The translations under genes and the position numbers were made by a program. Positions 28,624 through 38,438 of a stretch of DNA of 64,000 nt are shown here, piece after piece (the first letter of the stretch is position 1; the number at the start of each line of letters is the position of its first letter). This DNA is from Bacteroidales bacterium (GTDB taxonomy: Bacteria; Bacteroidota; Bacteroidia; Bacteroidales; Tenuifilaceae). Where the stretch lies: NCBI GenBank assembly GCA_025361485.1, contig JANYLA010000117.1, positions 22,192 to 86,191 of the forward strand. Direction: 5' to 3'. The notes below the pieces were generated by a model that was given only the letters and a program-made list of their open reading frames with translations, was not told the DNA's origin and ran no database searches.

Positions 28624-29423
28624 TGAGCTGGAAACGCAATACATGGAAAGCGCTTAAGTGGTTTAGCCTCGTACTCTACTTGGTTATAGGCTTGTGGTTT
28701 GTCACAAAGCGTAATCGTGAATTGGTTTGTAAGGATATCAAGGTAACGGTTGTGGATAGCTCGGAGAATTCATTTATTACGAGTAAGGATATTCGGCGAA
28801 TTGTAGATGTTAAGGGCAAGAGCCCTATTGGTAAGCCGCTGAGGTCGATTAACACCTACGAATTGGAGAACAGGCTATCAACTATGATGTCGGTTAGGGA
28901 TGTTCAAATTTACAAAACATCGGACGGAGTTCTTTCAATAAAGGTTAAGCAGCGTCGGCCTTTGGTTCGAATCTTTAATGCGAAGAACCAAAGCTATTAT
29001 ATTGATGAGCAAGGACTATTAATGCCCTTGTCCGATAGATTTGCCGCTCATGTGCTGGTTGTTAATGGAAAGATTAATGAGCATTTTCCGTTTAAAGCCA
29101 ATGAGGATGTGATGCAATGGGATACAAGCGTGTACAAGAGAGAGCCACTGCTTCAACAAATTTATGATTTTGCACGATTTGTTAATGATGATGATTTTTG
29201 GAATGCTCAAATTGCTCAACTTTATGTAGATAGTTCAAACGATATTGAGATAATTCCCCGGGTTGGTTCGCAGGTTATCCTGCTCGGTAGCTTAGATGAT
29301 TATGAGAAGAAACTTGATAAATTAAAGTTGTTTTACGAGAAGGCCCTGCCTGCTGAGGGATGGAATAAGTATAAAATGATAAGCCTAAAATATTCTAAAC
29401 AGATAATTTGTACAAAACGATAA
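28623..29423 (+). CDS. ftsQ: Cell division protein FtsQ/DivIB family
   Basis: 266 aa single N-terminal TM with POTRA-like segment, between murC and ftsA. Confidence 0.88.
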   Translation: MSWKRNTWKALKWFSLVLYLVIGLWFVTKRNRELVCKDIKVTVVDSSENSFITSKDIRRIVDVKGKSPIGKPLRSINTYELENRLSTMMSVRDVQIYKTSDGVLSIKVKQRRPLVRIFNAKNQSYYIDEQGLLMPLSDRFAAHVLVVNGKINEHFPFKANEDVMQWDTSVYKREPLLQQIYDFARFVNDDDFWNAQIAQLYVDSSNDIEIIPRVGSQVILLGSLDDYEKKLDKLKLFYEKALPAEGWNKYKMISLKYSKQIICTKR

Positions 29424-29427
29424 TACT

Positions 29428-30741
29428 ATGGCAAACATGAATGAGTACGTTGCTGCTATCGATCTTGGGACAACCAAGATTGTAACCCTGATCGGTAAAA
29501 AGAATCCCAATGGCAAGTTCCAAATAGTATCACAAAGTAAAACCCCCTCAACTGGGATTAAAAGGGGCGTAGTGCTTAACATCGAGGAAACTGTTGCATC
29601 AATACAACGAACCGTTGAAGAGGTGCAGACTCAATCAGGAATTATTCTAAGTGAAGTATTCGTTGGCATTGCTGGTCAGCATATTCGGAGCATCAAGAAC
29701 CGTGGGTATATCAACCGCGATTCCGTTGATAGCGAGATAACCGCCGAAGATGTTCAAAAGCTGATTACCGATATGTACAAAATTCCCATTGAGGTTGGGG
29801 AGGAGATACTCCATGTTTTACCACAGGATTTTATTGTGGATAACGAACCCGGTGTTCGTCCTGTTGGTATGATGGGACGTAGGCTTGAGGCCAACTTCCA
29901 CATCGTAATCGGACAAACCGCATCGGCTAAGAATATCGAGAAATGCGTTAACCGCGTTGGGTTAAAGGTTAACGACCTAATCCTTGAGCCTCTCGCTTCT
30001 GCCGAAGCCGTTCTAACCGACGATGAGAAAGAGGCAGGCGTTGTTCTAGTCGATATAGGTGGTGGAACAACCGATGTTGCCCTTTTCTACGATGGCATTG
30101 TTCGTCACACCGCTGTAATTCCTTTTGGTGGCAATGTGATTACCAATGATATCAAGGAGGGATGCTCAATCCTTTTCCGTCAAGCGGAATCGCTTAAGGT
30201 TCAGTTTGGTTCAGCCCTAGGCGATATGGCACCTGAGGATAAAATTGTAACAATCCCTGGTATCAGCGGTCGTGACCCAAAAGAGATATCATTCAAGAGT
30301 CTTGCATACATCATCCAATCGAGGATGGAGGAGATTATCGACGCTGTAAACTATGAGATTGAAAACTCAGGCTATGCCGAGAAGCTAAGCGCTGGTCTTG
30401 TTATAACAGGTGGTGGTGCACTGCTCAGACATTTATCGCAGCTCGTTAAGTTTAAAACAGGACTTGATGTAAGAATTGGTTTCCCCAACGAGCATCTAAG
30501 TGCCGATTGCAGCGAGGATATCAATCAACCCATGTACTCAACAGCTATTGGGTTAATTCTAAAGGGTTGGGAACAGGCAACTTTTATCGAGAAAAAGGTT
30601 GAAGAGATATCTATTAAAGAGGTTGATATCACCCCTGAAAAGAAGGAAGAGATCAGAAGCACAGTTAAGAAATCGGGCATAATGGATGGTTTGAAAAAGA
30701 CACTAGCAAACATGTTCGAAGAAAAGGATATGGAAATGTAG
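29428..30741 (+). CDS. ftsA: Cell division protein FtsA
   Basis: AAIDLGTTKIVTLIGK, VLVDIGGGTTDVALF, VITGGGALLRHL. Confidence 0.97.
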   Translation: MANMNEYVAAIDLGTTKIVTLIGKKNPNGKFQIVSQSKTPSTGIKRGVVLNIEETVASIQRTVEEVQTQSGIILSEVFVGIAGQHIRSIKNRGYINRDSVDSEITAEDVQKLITDMYKIPIEVGEEILHVLPQDFIVDNEPGVRPVGMMGRRLEANFHIVIGQTASAKNIEKCVNRVGLKVNDLILEPLASAEAVLTDDEKEAGVVLVDIGGGTTDVALFYDGIVRHTAVIPFGGNVITNDIKEGCSILFRQAESLKVQFGSALGDMAPEDKIVTIPGISGRDPKEISFKSLAYIIQSRMEEIIDAVNYEIENSGYAEKLSAGLVITGGGALLRHLSQLVKFKTGLDVRIGFPNEHLSADCSEDINQPMYSTAIGLILKGWEQATFIEKKVEEISIKEVDITPEKKEEIRSTVKKSGIMDGLKKTLANMFEEKDMEM

Positions 30742-30747
30742 AGGGAA

Positions 30748-30782
30748 GTGAAAAGTGTCAAGTGAAAAGTGACAAGTGAAAA
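30748..30782. repeat. Heptamer repeat tract (ftsA-ftsZ gap)
   Basis: GTGAAAA GTGTCAA GTGAAAA GTGACAA GTGAAAA, exact 7-bp register. Confidence 0.85.
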
Positions 30783-30809
30783 AAACGCGATTCTATTGCC
30801 AAAATGCAA

Positions 30810-30856
30810 GACCCCGTAGGGGTCAAATATCAATAACCCGGGGTTTTAACCCCGGG
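30810..30856. repeat. Double hairpin REP-like element
   Basis: GACCCC-gta-GGGGTC (30810-30824) followed by CCCGGGGTT-tt-AACCCCGGG (30837-30856). Confidence 0.75.
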
Positions 30857-30987
30857 AGAAAAGATAAAGAGGGAGTCCGTCGCACGTAAAAATAGTTGTT
30901 AGAATAATGATAATTCTTGCGGCGGAACACAAGTAGCAAAGTTAGAGGTAACAAAGAGTTTTGAATATATAACTTAAACTAAATATC

Positions 30988-32463
30988 ATGGCCGAAGACC
31001 TAATTAATTTCGAGCTACCATCAAACCGAGCATCAATAATAAAGGTTATTGGTGTTGGTGGAGGTGGAGGTAACGCAGTAAACCACATGTGCAGGTTGGG
31101 AATTAAGGATGTAGACTTTGTGGTGTGCAATACCGATTCTCAGGCATTGGCTAGCAGCCCTGTTGATATTAAAATTCAGCTTGGCTCATCACTGACCGAA
31201 GGGCGTGGAGCAGGCAATAAACCTGAGATTGGCAGGCAAGCTGCCATTGAGAACGTTCAGGATGTTGTTGATGTTCTATCGAAAAACACCAAGATGGTCT
31301 TTATCACCGCTGGAATGGGCGGTGGAACAGGAACAGGTGCGGCACCAATCATTGCGAAAGCAGCCAAGGAACTTGGTATTCTAACCGTTGCAATTGTAAC
31401 GATCCCTTTCAGGAATGAGGGGAAACGTCGTATTGCACAAGCGGTTGAAGGGATTGAGGCCATCGAGAAGCACGTCGATTCGCTTCTTGTAATCAACAAT
31501 GAGAAGATTCGGGAGATATACGGAGATTTGAAAATCTCCGAAGCGTTCTCACGAGCCGATGATGTTTTAGCCATCGCCGCGAAGGGCATTGCCGAGATAA
31601 TCACCGTTCATGGCTATATCAACGTTGACTTTGCTGATGTTGAAACAGTAATGACTAATAGCGGTGTTGCTATCATGGGCTCAGCAAGAGCATCGGGCGA
31701 GGGGCGTGCCATTAAAGCGGTTAAGGCAGCACTTCAATCGCCATTGCTTAATAATAATGATATTTCAGGTGCTCGTAATATATTGCTCAATGTTACTTCG
31801 GGCAACGAAGAAATTACCATGGACGAAATTGGTCAGATTACTGATTATATACAGGCAATTGCTGGTGAAGGCGCTGATTTGATTTGGGGTAATGGTACCG
31901 ATCCAAACTTAGGTGATGAACTTAATGTAACCATTATTGCTACAGGGTTCTGTACAAGCAGCATTCCTGAACTTTACATCAGAAATAAGCAGGTTGATGT
32001 TGTAATGCTCGATGGCGAGCGTGCCGAAAATAGGGTGGTTAAGGAATCACTCTTTGAGGTAAAGGAAAAGCCTGTAACACCTTATAGGCGAGAAAAATTC
32101 ACCGATAGAGAGCTATCCCAACGGGTTATCGATTTTGATGATTTCGATGTAGCACCAAAGGTTGTTGAGAAAGGCCTTTTTGATGAGGATGAATTCTTTG
32201 TTACATCGGTTAAACCGCAGCAACAGGTTGCTACCAAAGATCATCAGGTAAAAACGAGCACAAGACAAAACGCCACGCCTTTAACGGTAAAGTCAAACAT
32301 CGATCAGATGGAGAAAGTACCTGCTTATAAGCGGAAGAATATCAAGATTGATGAACCTGAGCATTCAAAGGCAAGCAATGTATCACGTTTTACGCTATCA
32401 GAGGAGGATGGAGATATCTTTCTGAAAAGCGATAATGCCTATTTGCATGATAATGTTGATTAA
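30988..32463 (+). CDS. ftsZ: Cell division protein FtsZ
   Basis: IGVGGGGGNAVNHM, GMGGGTGTGAAPIIA, long acidic C-terminal linker. Confidence 0.98.
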   Translation: MAEDLINFELPSNRASIIKVIGVGGGGGNAVNHMCRLGIKDVDFVVCNTDSQALASSPVDIKIQLGSSLTEGRGAGNKPEIGRQAAIENVQDVVDVLSKNTKMVFITAGMGGGTGTGAAPIIAKAAKELGILTVAIVTIPFRNEGKRRIAQAVEGIEAIEKHVDSLLVINNEKIREIYGDLKISEAFSRADDVLAIAAKGIAEIITVHGYINVDFADVETVMTNSGVAIMGSARASGEGRAIKAVKAALQSPLLNNNDISGARNILLNVTSGNEEITMDEIGQITDYIQAIAGEGADLIWGNGTDPNLGDELNVTIIATGFCTSSIPELYIRNKQVDVVMLDGERAENRVVKESLFEVKEKPVTPYRREKFTDRELSQRVIDFDDFDVAPKVVEKGLFDEDEFFVTSVKPQQQVATKDHQVKTSTRQNATPLTVKSNIDQMEKVPAYKRKNIKIDEPEHSKASNVSRFTLSEEDGDIFLKSDNAYLHDNVD

Positions 32464-32467
32464 ATCA

Positions 32468-32540
32468 GTGTTTTGATTATAGTGTTTAGTTTTTCGAATA
32501 ACTTTACATTACTAAACACTTTACACCAAACACTTAAAAC
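32468..32540. repeat. Heptamer repeat tract with inverted arms (ftsZ-yqeY gap)
   Basis: GTGTTTT GATTATA GTGTTTA G ... CTAAACA CTTTACA CCAAACA CTTAAAA C. Confidence 0.75.
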
Positions 32541-32547
32541 ATAGAAT

Positions 32548-32997
32548 ATGTCACTAGAGGAAAAAATCAATAACGATATCAAGGCAGCCATGATGGCAAA
32601 AGAGAAAGTTCGCCTTGAAGCCCTTAGGGCAATTAAAAGTGTTATTCTACTGGCTAAAACAGAGAAGGGTCATGCCGAAACTTTAGCCGAAGATACTGAA
32701 ATGAAGATTCTTCAAAAGCAGGTTAAGCAGCGTAAGGAATCGGCAGAAATCTACAAGCAGCAAAATCGTCCCGAACTAGCAGAAAAGGAGTTAGCCGAAG
32801 CCGCTGTAATTGAGGAGTATTTACCAAAAATGCTATCAGATGCAGAACTAACCGTTGAGCTTAAAAAGATAATTGAGCAAGTTGGCGCCAAGGCTCCATC
32901 AGATATGGGAAAAGTTATGGGCGTTGCTTCTAAAGCACTTGCCGGTAAAGCCGATGGTAAAGCAATATCAGAAAAAGTAAAATCCCTACTGGCATAA
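32548..32997 (+). CDS. yqeY: GatB/YqeY domain-containing protein
   Basis: 149 aa; MSLEEKINNDIKAAMMAKEKVRLEALRAIKSVILLAKTEKG...YLPKMLSDAEL. Confidence 0.93.
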   Translation: MSLEEKINNDIKAAMMAKEKVRLEALRAIKSVILLAKTEKGHAETLAEDTEMKILQKQVKQRKESAEIYKQQNRPELAEKELAEAAVIEEYLPKMLSDAELTVELKKIIEQVGAKAPSDMGKVMGVASKALAGKADGKAISEKVKSLLA

Positions 32998-33059
32998 CCA
33001 ATAGGGATTGTTTAATACTAAAGTTCCGAGCTCTGAAGAGATCGGAATTTTTTTGTTTG
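32984..33059. repeat. Left copy of ~75-bp direct repeat (yqeY 3' end + double-hairpin terminator)
   Basis: CCCTACTGgcATAaCCAATAGGGATTgTtTAATAcTAAAGTTCcGAgCTCtGAaGAGaTCGGAAttTTTTTGTTT; alignable to 38439-38513. Confidence 0.85.
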
Positions 33060-33062
33060 ATT

Positions 33063-36000
33063 TTACAACTTTACAAACTTAATAGTTGCTGTTTTGTTAC
33101 CAGAGGTTTTAACCATAACAAAGTAAAAACCTGACTTCAACCCTTCAATACCAAAAGTATATTTACTCTCTTTAGGATTTATTATTGGCTGCAATGCTTT
33201 TGCTCCATTAGAACTATAAACGGTTATCTCCTCGATATTTTCACCCTCAATGGTCAAGTTGCTTACTGCTGGGTTAGGGTACAGCTTAAAACTTATACCT
33301 GAAATTATTTCAATATCACTTGATAGGTTCCATTTAGCGTAAAGCGTAATATCTGAAGTTACAACATCTGATGCAAATGTCCACAGATTAATACAACCAG
33401 CCTCTTTATACCAGCCATCAAAGGTATAACCTGTTTTTGTAGGTGCCGAAGGAGTTGTAATTGTACTATTATAGTTTGCTGAAACGCTTGAAATTGCGCT
33501 ACCTCCTTGGGTATTGAAGGTTACAGTGTATGTATTAATATTCCATTTAGCATAAAGGGTAATATCTGAAGTTACAACATCTGATGCAAATGTCCACAGA
33601 TTAATACAACCAGCCTCTTTATACCAGCCATCAAAGGTATAACCTGTTTTTGATGGCGTAGACGGATTAGAAATCGTGCTATTATAGTTTGTTGTAACAT
33701 TTGAAATGGCGCTACCACCTTGGGTGTTGAAAGTTACTGTGTATGAATTTATCGTCCATTTAGCATACAGAAACATGTGATTGGTAACTACATCTGTGCT
33801 AAAATTCCATTCATTTGTTAGCGCCTGATCTTTAAACCAACCTGCGAATGTATAGCCTGTTTTAGTTGGGTTGACCGGACGGTTAATGGTTGAGTTATAA
33901 TTAACTTCGATGTAATTTACATTACTTCCCCCTTTCGAATCGAAAGAAACGATGTACGAGTTTATATTCCATTTTGCATACAATGTTGCATTATCAGTGA
34001 CAACATCCGAATTGAAGTCCCAAATTGTAGTCAATGCTTCATCCTTATACCAACCTACAAAGGTGTAGCCAGTTCTTGTTGGCGATGATGGAGCAGCAAT
34101 TGTTGAATTAAATTCAGCTGTTTTATTCGCAACAGCGCTTCCACCCTTTGAATCGAATGTGATTGTATATGAATTGATATTCCATTGAGCGTAAAGGGTT
34201 ATATCCTGCGTCACATTTGAATAATCGAAGAACCATAAAAAGCCATCTGTTGGCTGATCGTACCATCCCCTTAAAGTATACCCATTTCGAAGAGGAGGAG
34301 TGGGTTCAGCAACTTTTGCTCCATGATTTACTACAATGCTAGCAACTGGAGCGCCTCCTTGTGAATCGAAGGTAACTGTGTAGGTTATCGCAGTCCATTT
34401 CGCGTACAACGACATATTTGAGGTCACCTTATCGGTGTTAAAGTTCCATGATGTAGTAAATGTAGGCTCTTTAAACCAACCATTAAAAATATACCCTGTT
34501 CTAATCGGGTCTTCAGGTTGTGCAACTGTATTATTATACTCTACCCCACGACTATTAACCACAATTCCTTGGGAGTAAAAACTTACATAGTAAGTATTGG
34601 GTACCCATTTGGCTTGAAGCGTCAGGTTGCTTGTTATCATGTACAAATTAAAATTAAAACTAAAATCATCCGACAGGTTAATATACCAACCTTCAAATGT
34701 ATAACCCGTTTTAGTGGGTGGAGTTGGTTCAATAATTTTAGAATTGTAATCTGTTGTAACGCTTGCTACTGATGTACCTCCATTTGAATTAAAGGACACT
34801 GTGTATGTATTGATTGTCCACTTAGCGTATAGTGTTGTGTTTCCAACTACCACATCTGCCCCAAAGGCCCAGGTATTGGTGCAAGCGGCCTCCTTGTACC
34901 AACCCCCGAAGGTGTACCCTGTGCGGGTAGGCGCCGTAGGCGCGGTGATGGTGGTGTTGAAGTTCGCATTGACGCTTGCCACGGCCGACCCACCCTGCGA
35001 GTTGAAGGTCACCGAATAAACATTGATGGTCCACTTGGCGTACAGGGTGGTGTTTGCTGTAACCACATCCGAGGCGAAGTTCCATGCATTGGAGCAGGCT
35101 GCCTCCTTGTACCAACCCCCGAAGGTGTACCCTGTGCGGGTAGGCGCCGTAGGTGCGGTAATGGTCGTATTGTAGTTGGTATTGACACTTGCCACAGCAG
35201 AACCGCCCTGAGAATCGAAGGTAACGGTGTAGGAGTTTATGGTCCACTTGGCGTACAGGGTTATGTTTCCAACCACCACGTCTACTCCAAAGGCCCAGGT
35301 ATTAGTGCAGGCCGCCTCCTTGTACCAACCACCAAAGTTATATCCGGTACGAATAGGAGCGATAGGCGCTGCTATGGTGGAGTTATAGTTGGTAATGACG
35401 CTTGTCACAGCAGAACCGCCCTGTGAGTTGAAAGTAACGGTGTAGGAGTTGATGGACCACTTGGCGTACAGGGTTGTATTGATCGCAACCACATCGGTGG
35501 CGAAGTTCCATGCATTGGAACAGGCTGCCTCCTTATACCAACCCCCGAAGGTGTACCCAGTGCGGGTTGGTGCAGTAGGTGCGGTAATGGTCGTGTTGTA
35601 GTTGGTATTGACACTTGCCACAGCAGAACCGCCCTGCGAGTTGAAGGTCACCGAATAAACATTGATGGTCCACTTGGCGTACAGGGTTATGTTTCCAACC
35701 ACCACGTCTACTCCAAAGGCCCAGGTATTAGTGCAGGCTGCCTCCTTGTACCAACCACCAAAGGTATATCCGGTACGAATAGGATCGGTAGGCGCTGCTA
35801 TGGTGGTATTGTAGTTGGTAATGACGCTTGTCACAGCAGAACCGCCCTGAGAATCGAAGGTAACGGTGTAGGAGTTGATGGTCCACTTGGCGTACAGGGT
35901 CGTATTGATCGCAACCACATCGGTGGCGAAGTTCCATGCATTGGAGCAGGCTGCCTCCTTGTACCACCCGCCGAAGGTGTATCCGGTACGGGTTGGTGCA

Positions 36001-38327
36001 GTAGGTGCGGTAATGGTCGTATTGTAGTTGGTATTGACACTTGCTACAGCAGAACCGCCCTGAGAATCGAAGGTAACGGTGTAGGAGTTTATAGTCCACT
36101 TGGCGTACAGGGTTGTCTCTTCTGTAACCACATCAGATGCAAAGGTCCACGCATTGGTACAAGCTGTCTCCTTGAACCACCCTGCGAAGGTGTACCCTGT
36201 TCGAGTAGGAGAAGAAGGTGGAGTTATGAAAGAATTGTACATTAAAAATATTTGATCGATTGTTGAGCCTCCCTGTGTATTAAAAAACACATTTAATAAA
36301 ATAGGATTCCACCCTGCATAAAGAGTTATGTTTGAGGTTACTCTATCGAGGTCAAAATTCCAAGGAGACATTATACATTCTTCATCGAGGTACCATCCTC
36401 TAAGACTATTTCCAAGTAATTCAATTTCAGTTGGTACGGGTATTAAATTATTGTATCTTATAGTTATGTCTGGTATTAAAGTAGCTCCATTTGAATCAAA
36501 AAACACGCAATATCTCTCGGTTATTACAAGAAAATCTTTCCAATATATTGTGGAGTAATAGATTGATGATGAGCCTTGAGGTACATTAAGTTGACATAAT
36601 GACTTATTAACTCCTGTGAAAGTGTTTTGGTAAATTGTAGGAGGTGTGGTGTTGAATACTGTAATTGAATGTAAACCAGAACAATTGCCGAATGTCCAAT
36701 CACCTAGCGATTGAATTGTCTTAGGTATAATTACCCCCCATAAATTTGAACAATTAAAGAATGCCGAATTGTTAATAGTGATAAGAGATTTTGGGATTTC
36801 TAAAGTGCCACTTATACCTGTGCAATTATTAAAAGAGCCTATGCCAATTGAGGTAACAGAAGAAGGAATGGTTAATGTGCCATTAAATCCTGAACAATAA
36901 TCAAAAGCATAATTGCCAATTGTAGTAACGGATGATGGTATGATTATATCACCAGTCAGACCTCCACAATTTGAAAACACTCTTGTACCAATATTTGTTA
37001 GATGATCTGAAATTGTTAAAGTGCCTGTAAAGCTTGTGTTATTAAAAGCATAGTCACCTATAGTAGTTACCGAGTTAGGTATTACTAAGTTTCCTGTAAA
37101 ACCCGTACAATCTTTAAAAGCATATTTCCCAATTGATATCGCAGCACTTGAAATGCCCAAGGATCCAACAAAACCAATACAATTTTGAAAAGCATAATCA
37201 CCAATTGTAGTCACAGAATTAGGAATAGTTAAACTTCCCGATAACCCTGAGCAACCATAAAATGCATATGATTCAATAGCGGTGAGAGAACTCGGTAAAA
37301 TCAAAAATCCTTTAAAACTAGAGCAACCAGAAAAAGAAGATGATTTAATTGCAATTACTGAACTAGGAATGGTTAAATTACCACTTAATCCAGTGCAATA
37401 ATTAAAGGTATACCTCTCAATTGTAGTTACTGTGTTAGAAATTGTTAAACTACCATTAAACCCTGAACAACCAGAAAAGGCACCTTCCTTTAAAACAGTT
37501 ACACTATTCGGAATAACTAAGTTGCCTGATAATCCTATGCAACCATTAAACGCATTTTGTCCAATTGAAGTAACTAAATTGGGTATTATCAAGTCACCAG
37601 TTAAACCGCTACAATTAAGAAAAGTACCATCCTCTATTTTAGTTAATATATTAGAAAGAATCAAACCTCCATTAAAACCTGAACAACTTGAAAAAGCATT
37701 TGGTCCTATAGATTTTACCGTATTAGGAATTACTAAATTTCCTATTAAACCTTCACAGAGCATAAAAGTTTGATCTTCAATGGTTGTAATTGTATTTGGT
37801 AATGTTAAGGTGCCATTAAAACCTGTACAACCTGAAAATGCTCCATACTTAATTGAGGTTACAGAATTAGGGATTGAAAGATTACCTTTTAATCCAGAAC
37901 AATTATAAAAAGCATTTATACCAATAGTTGTAAGTGTAGAGGGTAAAACCAAATTACAATTCAAATTTATGCAACCATAAAATGCATAATCACCTATAAC
38001 TTTTAGGTTAGCAGGAAGTTTTATACTAGTTAAAGTTGTTTTATTATAAAATGTACCCATTCCAGATATTGAATTGATTAGAGATGACTCTAAATCAAGA
38101 ACAGAAAGCACAGGCATATTTGCATTCATGAACTGAATATCGGTACCATTCAGATTCCCAGTAACAGTAAGATTTGTTACTGTATTTGCATTTCCACCTG
38201 CAGCAGCTAAGGCTGTGCTAAATCCACCTGCAGTTGGAACATTAACAGTAATTGAAACTTGAGCAAATGTTATTGCTATAACAAAAATAAGGGCTAAAGT
38301 CAATAGCCCTTTTCTTAAATGAATCAT
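33063..38327 (-). CDS. Giant surface/secreted protein: BspA-type leucine-rich repeats + ~15 Listeria-Bacteroides (Flg_new/InlB-B) repeats + T9SS type A sorting domain
   Basis: 1754 aa; signal peptide; many LTIPNSVTTIGDYAFxxCxGFxG LRRs; repeated YTVTFxSQGGSAVxSVxxNYNTTIxAPTxPTRTGYTFGGWYKEAACxNxWxFxxDVVxxNxTLYAKW; C-term FKLYPNPAVSNLTIEGENIEEITVYSSNGA...GFYFVMVKTSGNKTATIKFVKL. Confidence 0.95.
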   Translation of the reverse strand: MIHLRKGLLTLALIFVIAITFAQVSITVNVPTAGGFSTALAAAGGNANTVTNLTVTGNLNGTDIQFMNANMPVLSVLDLESSLINSISGMGTFYNKTTLTSIKLPANLKVIGDYAFYGCINLNCNLVLPSTLTTIGINAFYNCSGLKGNLSIPNSVTSIKYGAFSGCTGFNGTLTLPNTITTIEDQTFMLCEGLIGNLVIPNTVKSIGPNAFSSCSGFNGGLILSNILTKIEDGTFLNCSGLTGDLIIPNLVTSIGQNAFNGCIGLSGNLVIPNSVTVLKEGAFSGCSGFNGSLTISNTVTTIERYTFNYCTGLSGNLTIPSSVIAIKSSSFSGCSSFKGFLILPSSLTAIESYAFYGCSGLSGSLTIPNSVTTIGDYAFQNCIGFVGSLGISSAAISIGKYAFKDCTGFTGNLVIPNSVTTIGDYAFNNTSFTGTLTISDHLTNIGTRVFSNCGGLTGDIIIPSSVTTIGNYAFDYCSGFNGTLTIPSSVTSIGIGSFNNCTGISGTLEIPKSLITINNSAFFNCSNLWGVIIPKTIQSLGDWTFGNCSGLHSITVFNTTPPTIYQNTFTGVNKSLCQLNVPQGSSSIYYSTIYWKDFLVITERYCVFFDSNGATLIPDITIRYNNLIPVPTEIELLGNSLRGWYLDEECIMSPWNFDLDRVTSNITLYAGWNPILLNVFFNTQGGSTIDQIFLMYNSFITPPSSPTRTGYTFAGWFKETACTNAWTFASDVVTEETTLYAKWTINSYTVTFDSQGGSAVASVNTNYNTTITAPTAPTRTGYTFGGWYKEAACSNAWNFATDVVAINTTLYAKWTINSYTVTFDSQGGSAVTSVITNYNTTIAAPTDPIRTGYTFGGWYKEAACTNTWAFGVDVVVGNITLYAKWTINVYSVTFNSQGGSAVASVNTNYNTTITAPTAPTRTGYTFGGWYKEAACSNAWNFATDVVAINTTLYAKWSINSYTVTFNSQGGSAVTSVITNYNSTIAAPIAPIRTGYNFGGWYKEAACTNTWAFGVDVVVGNITLYAKWTINSYTVTFDSQGGSAVASVNTNYNTTITAPTAPTRTGYTFGGWYKEAACSNAWNFASDVVTANTTLYAKWTINVYSVTFNSQGGSAVASVNANFNTTITAPTAPTRTGYTFGGWYKEAACTNTWAFGADVVVGNTTLYAKWTINTYTVSFNSNGGTSVASVTTDYNSKIIEPTPPTKTGYTFEGWYINLSDDFSFNFNLYMITSNLTLQAKWVPNTYYVSFYSQGIVVNSRGVEYNNTVAQPEDPIRTGYIFNGWFKEPTFTTSWNFNTDKVTSNMSLYAKWTAITYTVTFDSQGGAPVASIVVNHGAKVAEPTPPLRNGYTLRGWYDQPTDGFLWFFDYSNVTQDITLYAQWNINSYTITFDSKGGSAVANKTAEFNSTIAAPSSPTRTGYTFVGWYKDEALTTIWDFNSDVVTDNATLYAKWNINSYIVSFDSKGGSNVNYIEVNYNSTINRPVNPTKTGYTFAGWFKDQALTNEWNFSTDVVTNHMFLYAKWTINSYTVTFNTQGGSAISNVTTNYNSTISNPSTPSKTGYTFDGWYKEAGCINLWTFASDVVTSDITLYAKWNINTYTVTFNTQGGSAISSVSANYNSTITTPSAPTKTGYTFDGWYKEAGCINLWTFASDVVTSDITLYAKWNLSSDIEIISGISFKLYPNPAVSNLTIEGENIEEITVYSSNGAKALQPIINPKESKYTFGIEGLKSGFYFVMVKTSGNKTATIKFVKL

Positions 38328-38438
38328 ATCTAATTTTTTAATGAATTCGCGTTTACTTTATAAAAGTATAATTTTAAGTTAATTGACCAAAATTAATTTT
38401 ACGGATTGATAGAAAATCATGATAAATAAAAAAATAAA

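Noticed and set aside
20208-30741. Absence of murF and ddl from the dcw cluster
   Set aside because: These genes are commonly located elsewhere in Bacteroidota; not evidence of a missing function.
34822-36099. Minus-strand ORFs (141, 123, 69 aa) in the Flg_new repeat region rich in Arg/His/Tyr
   Set aside because: They are alternate frames of the GC-rich tandem repeats inside the 1754-aa CDS.
33063-38327. CRISPR-like regular repetition
   Set aside because: Periods of ~69 and ~213 bp correspond to protein repeats (LRR, Flg_new) in one open frame; no short repeat/unique spacer structure or cas genes.
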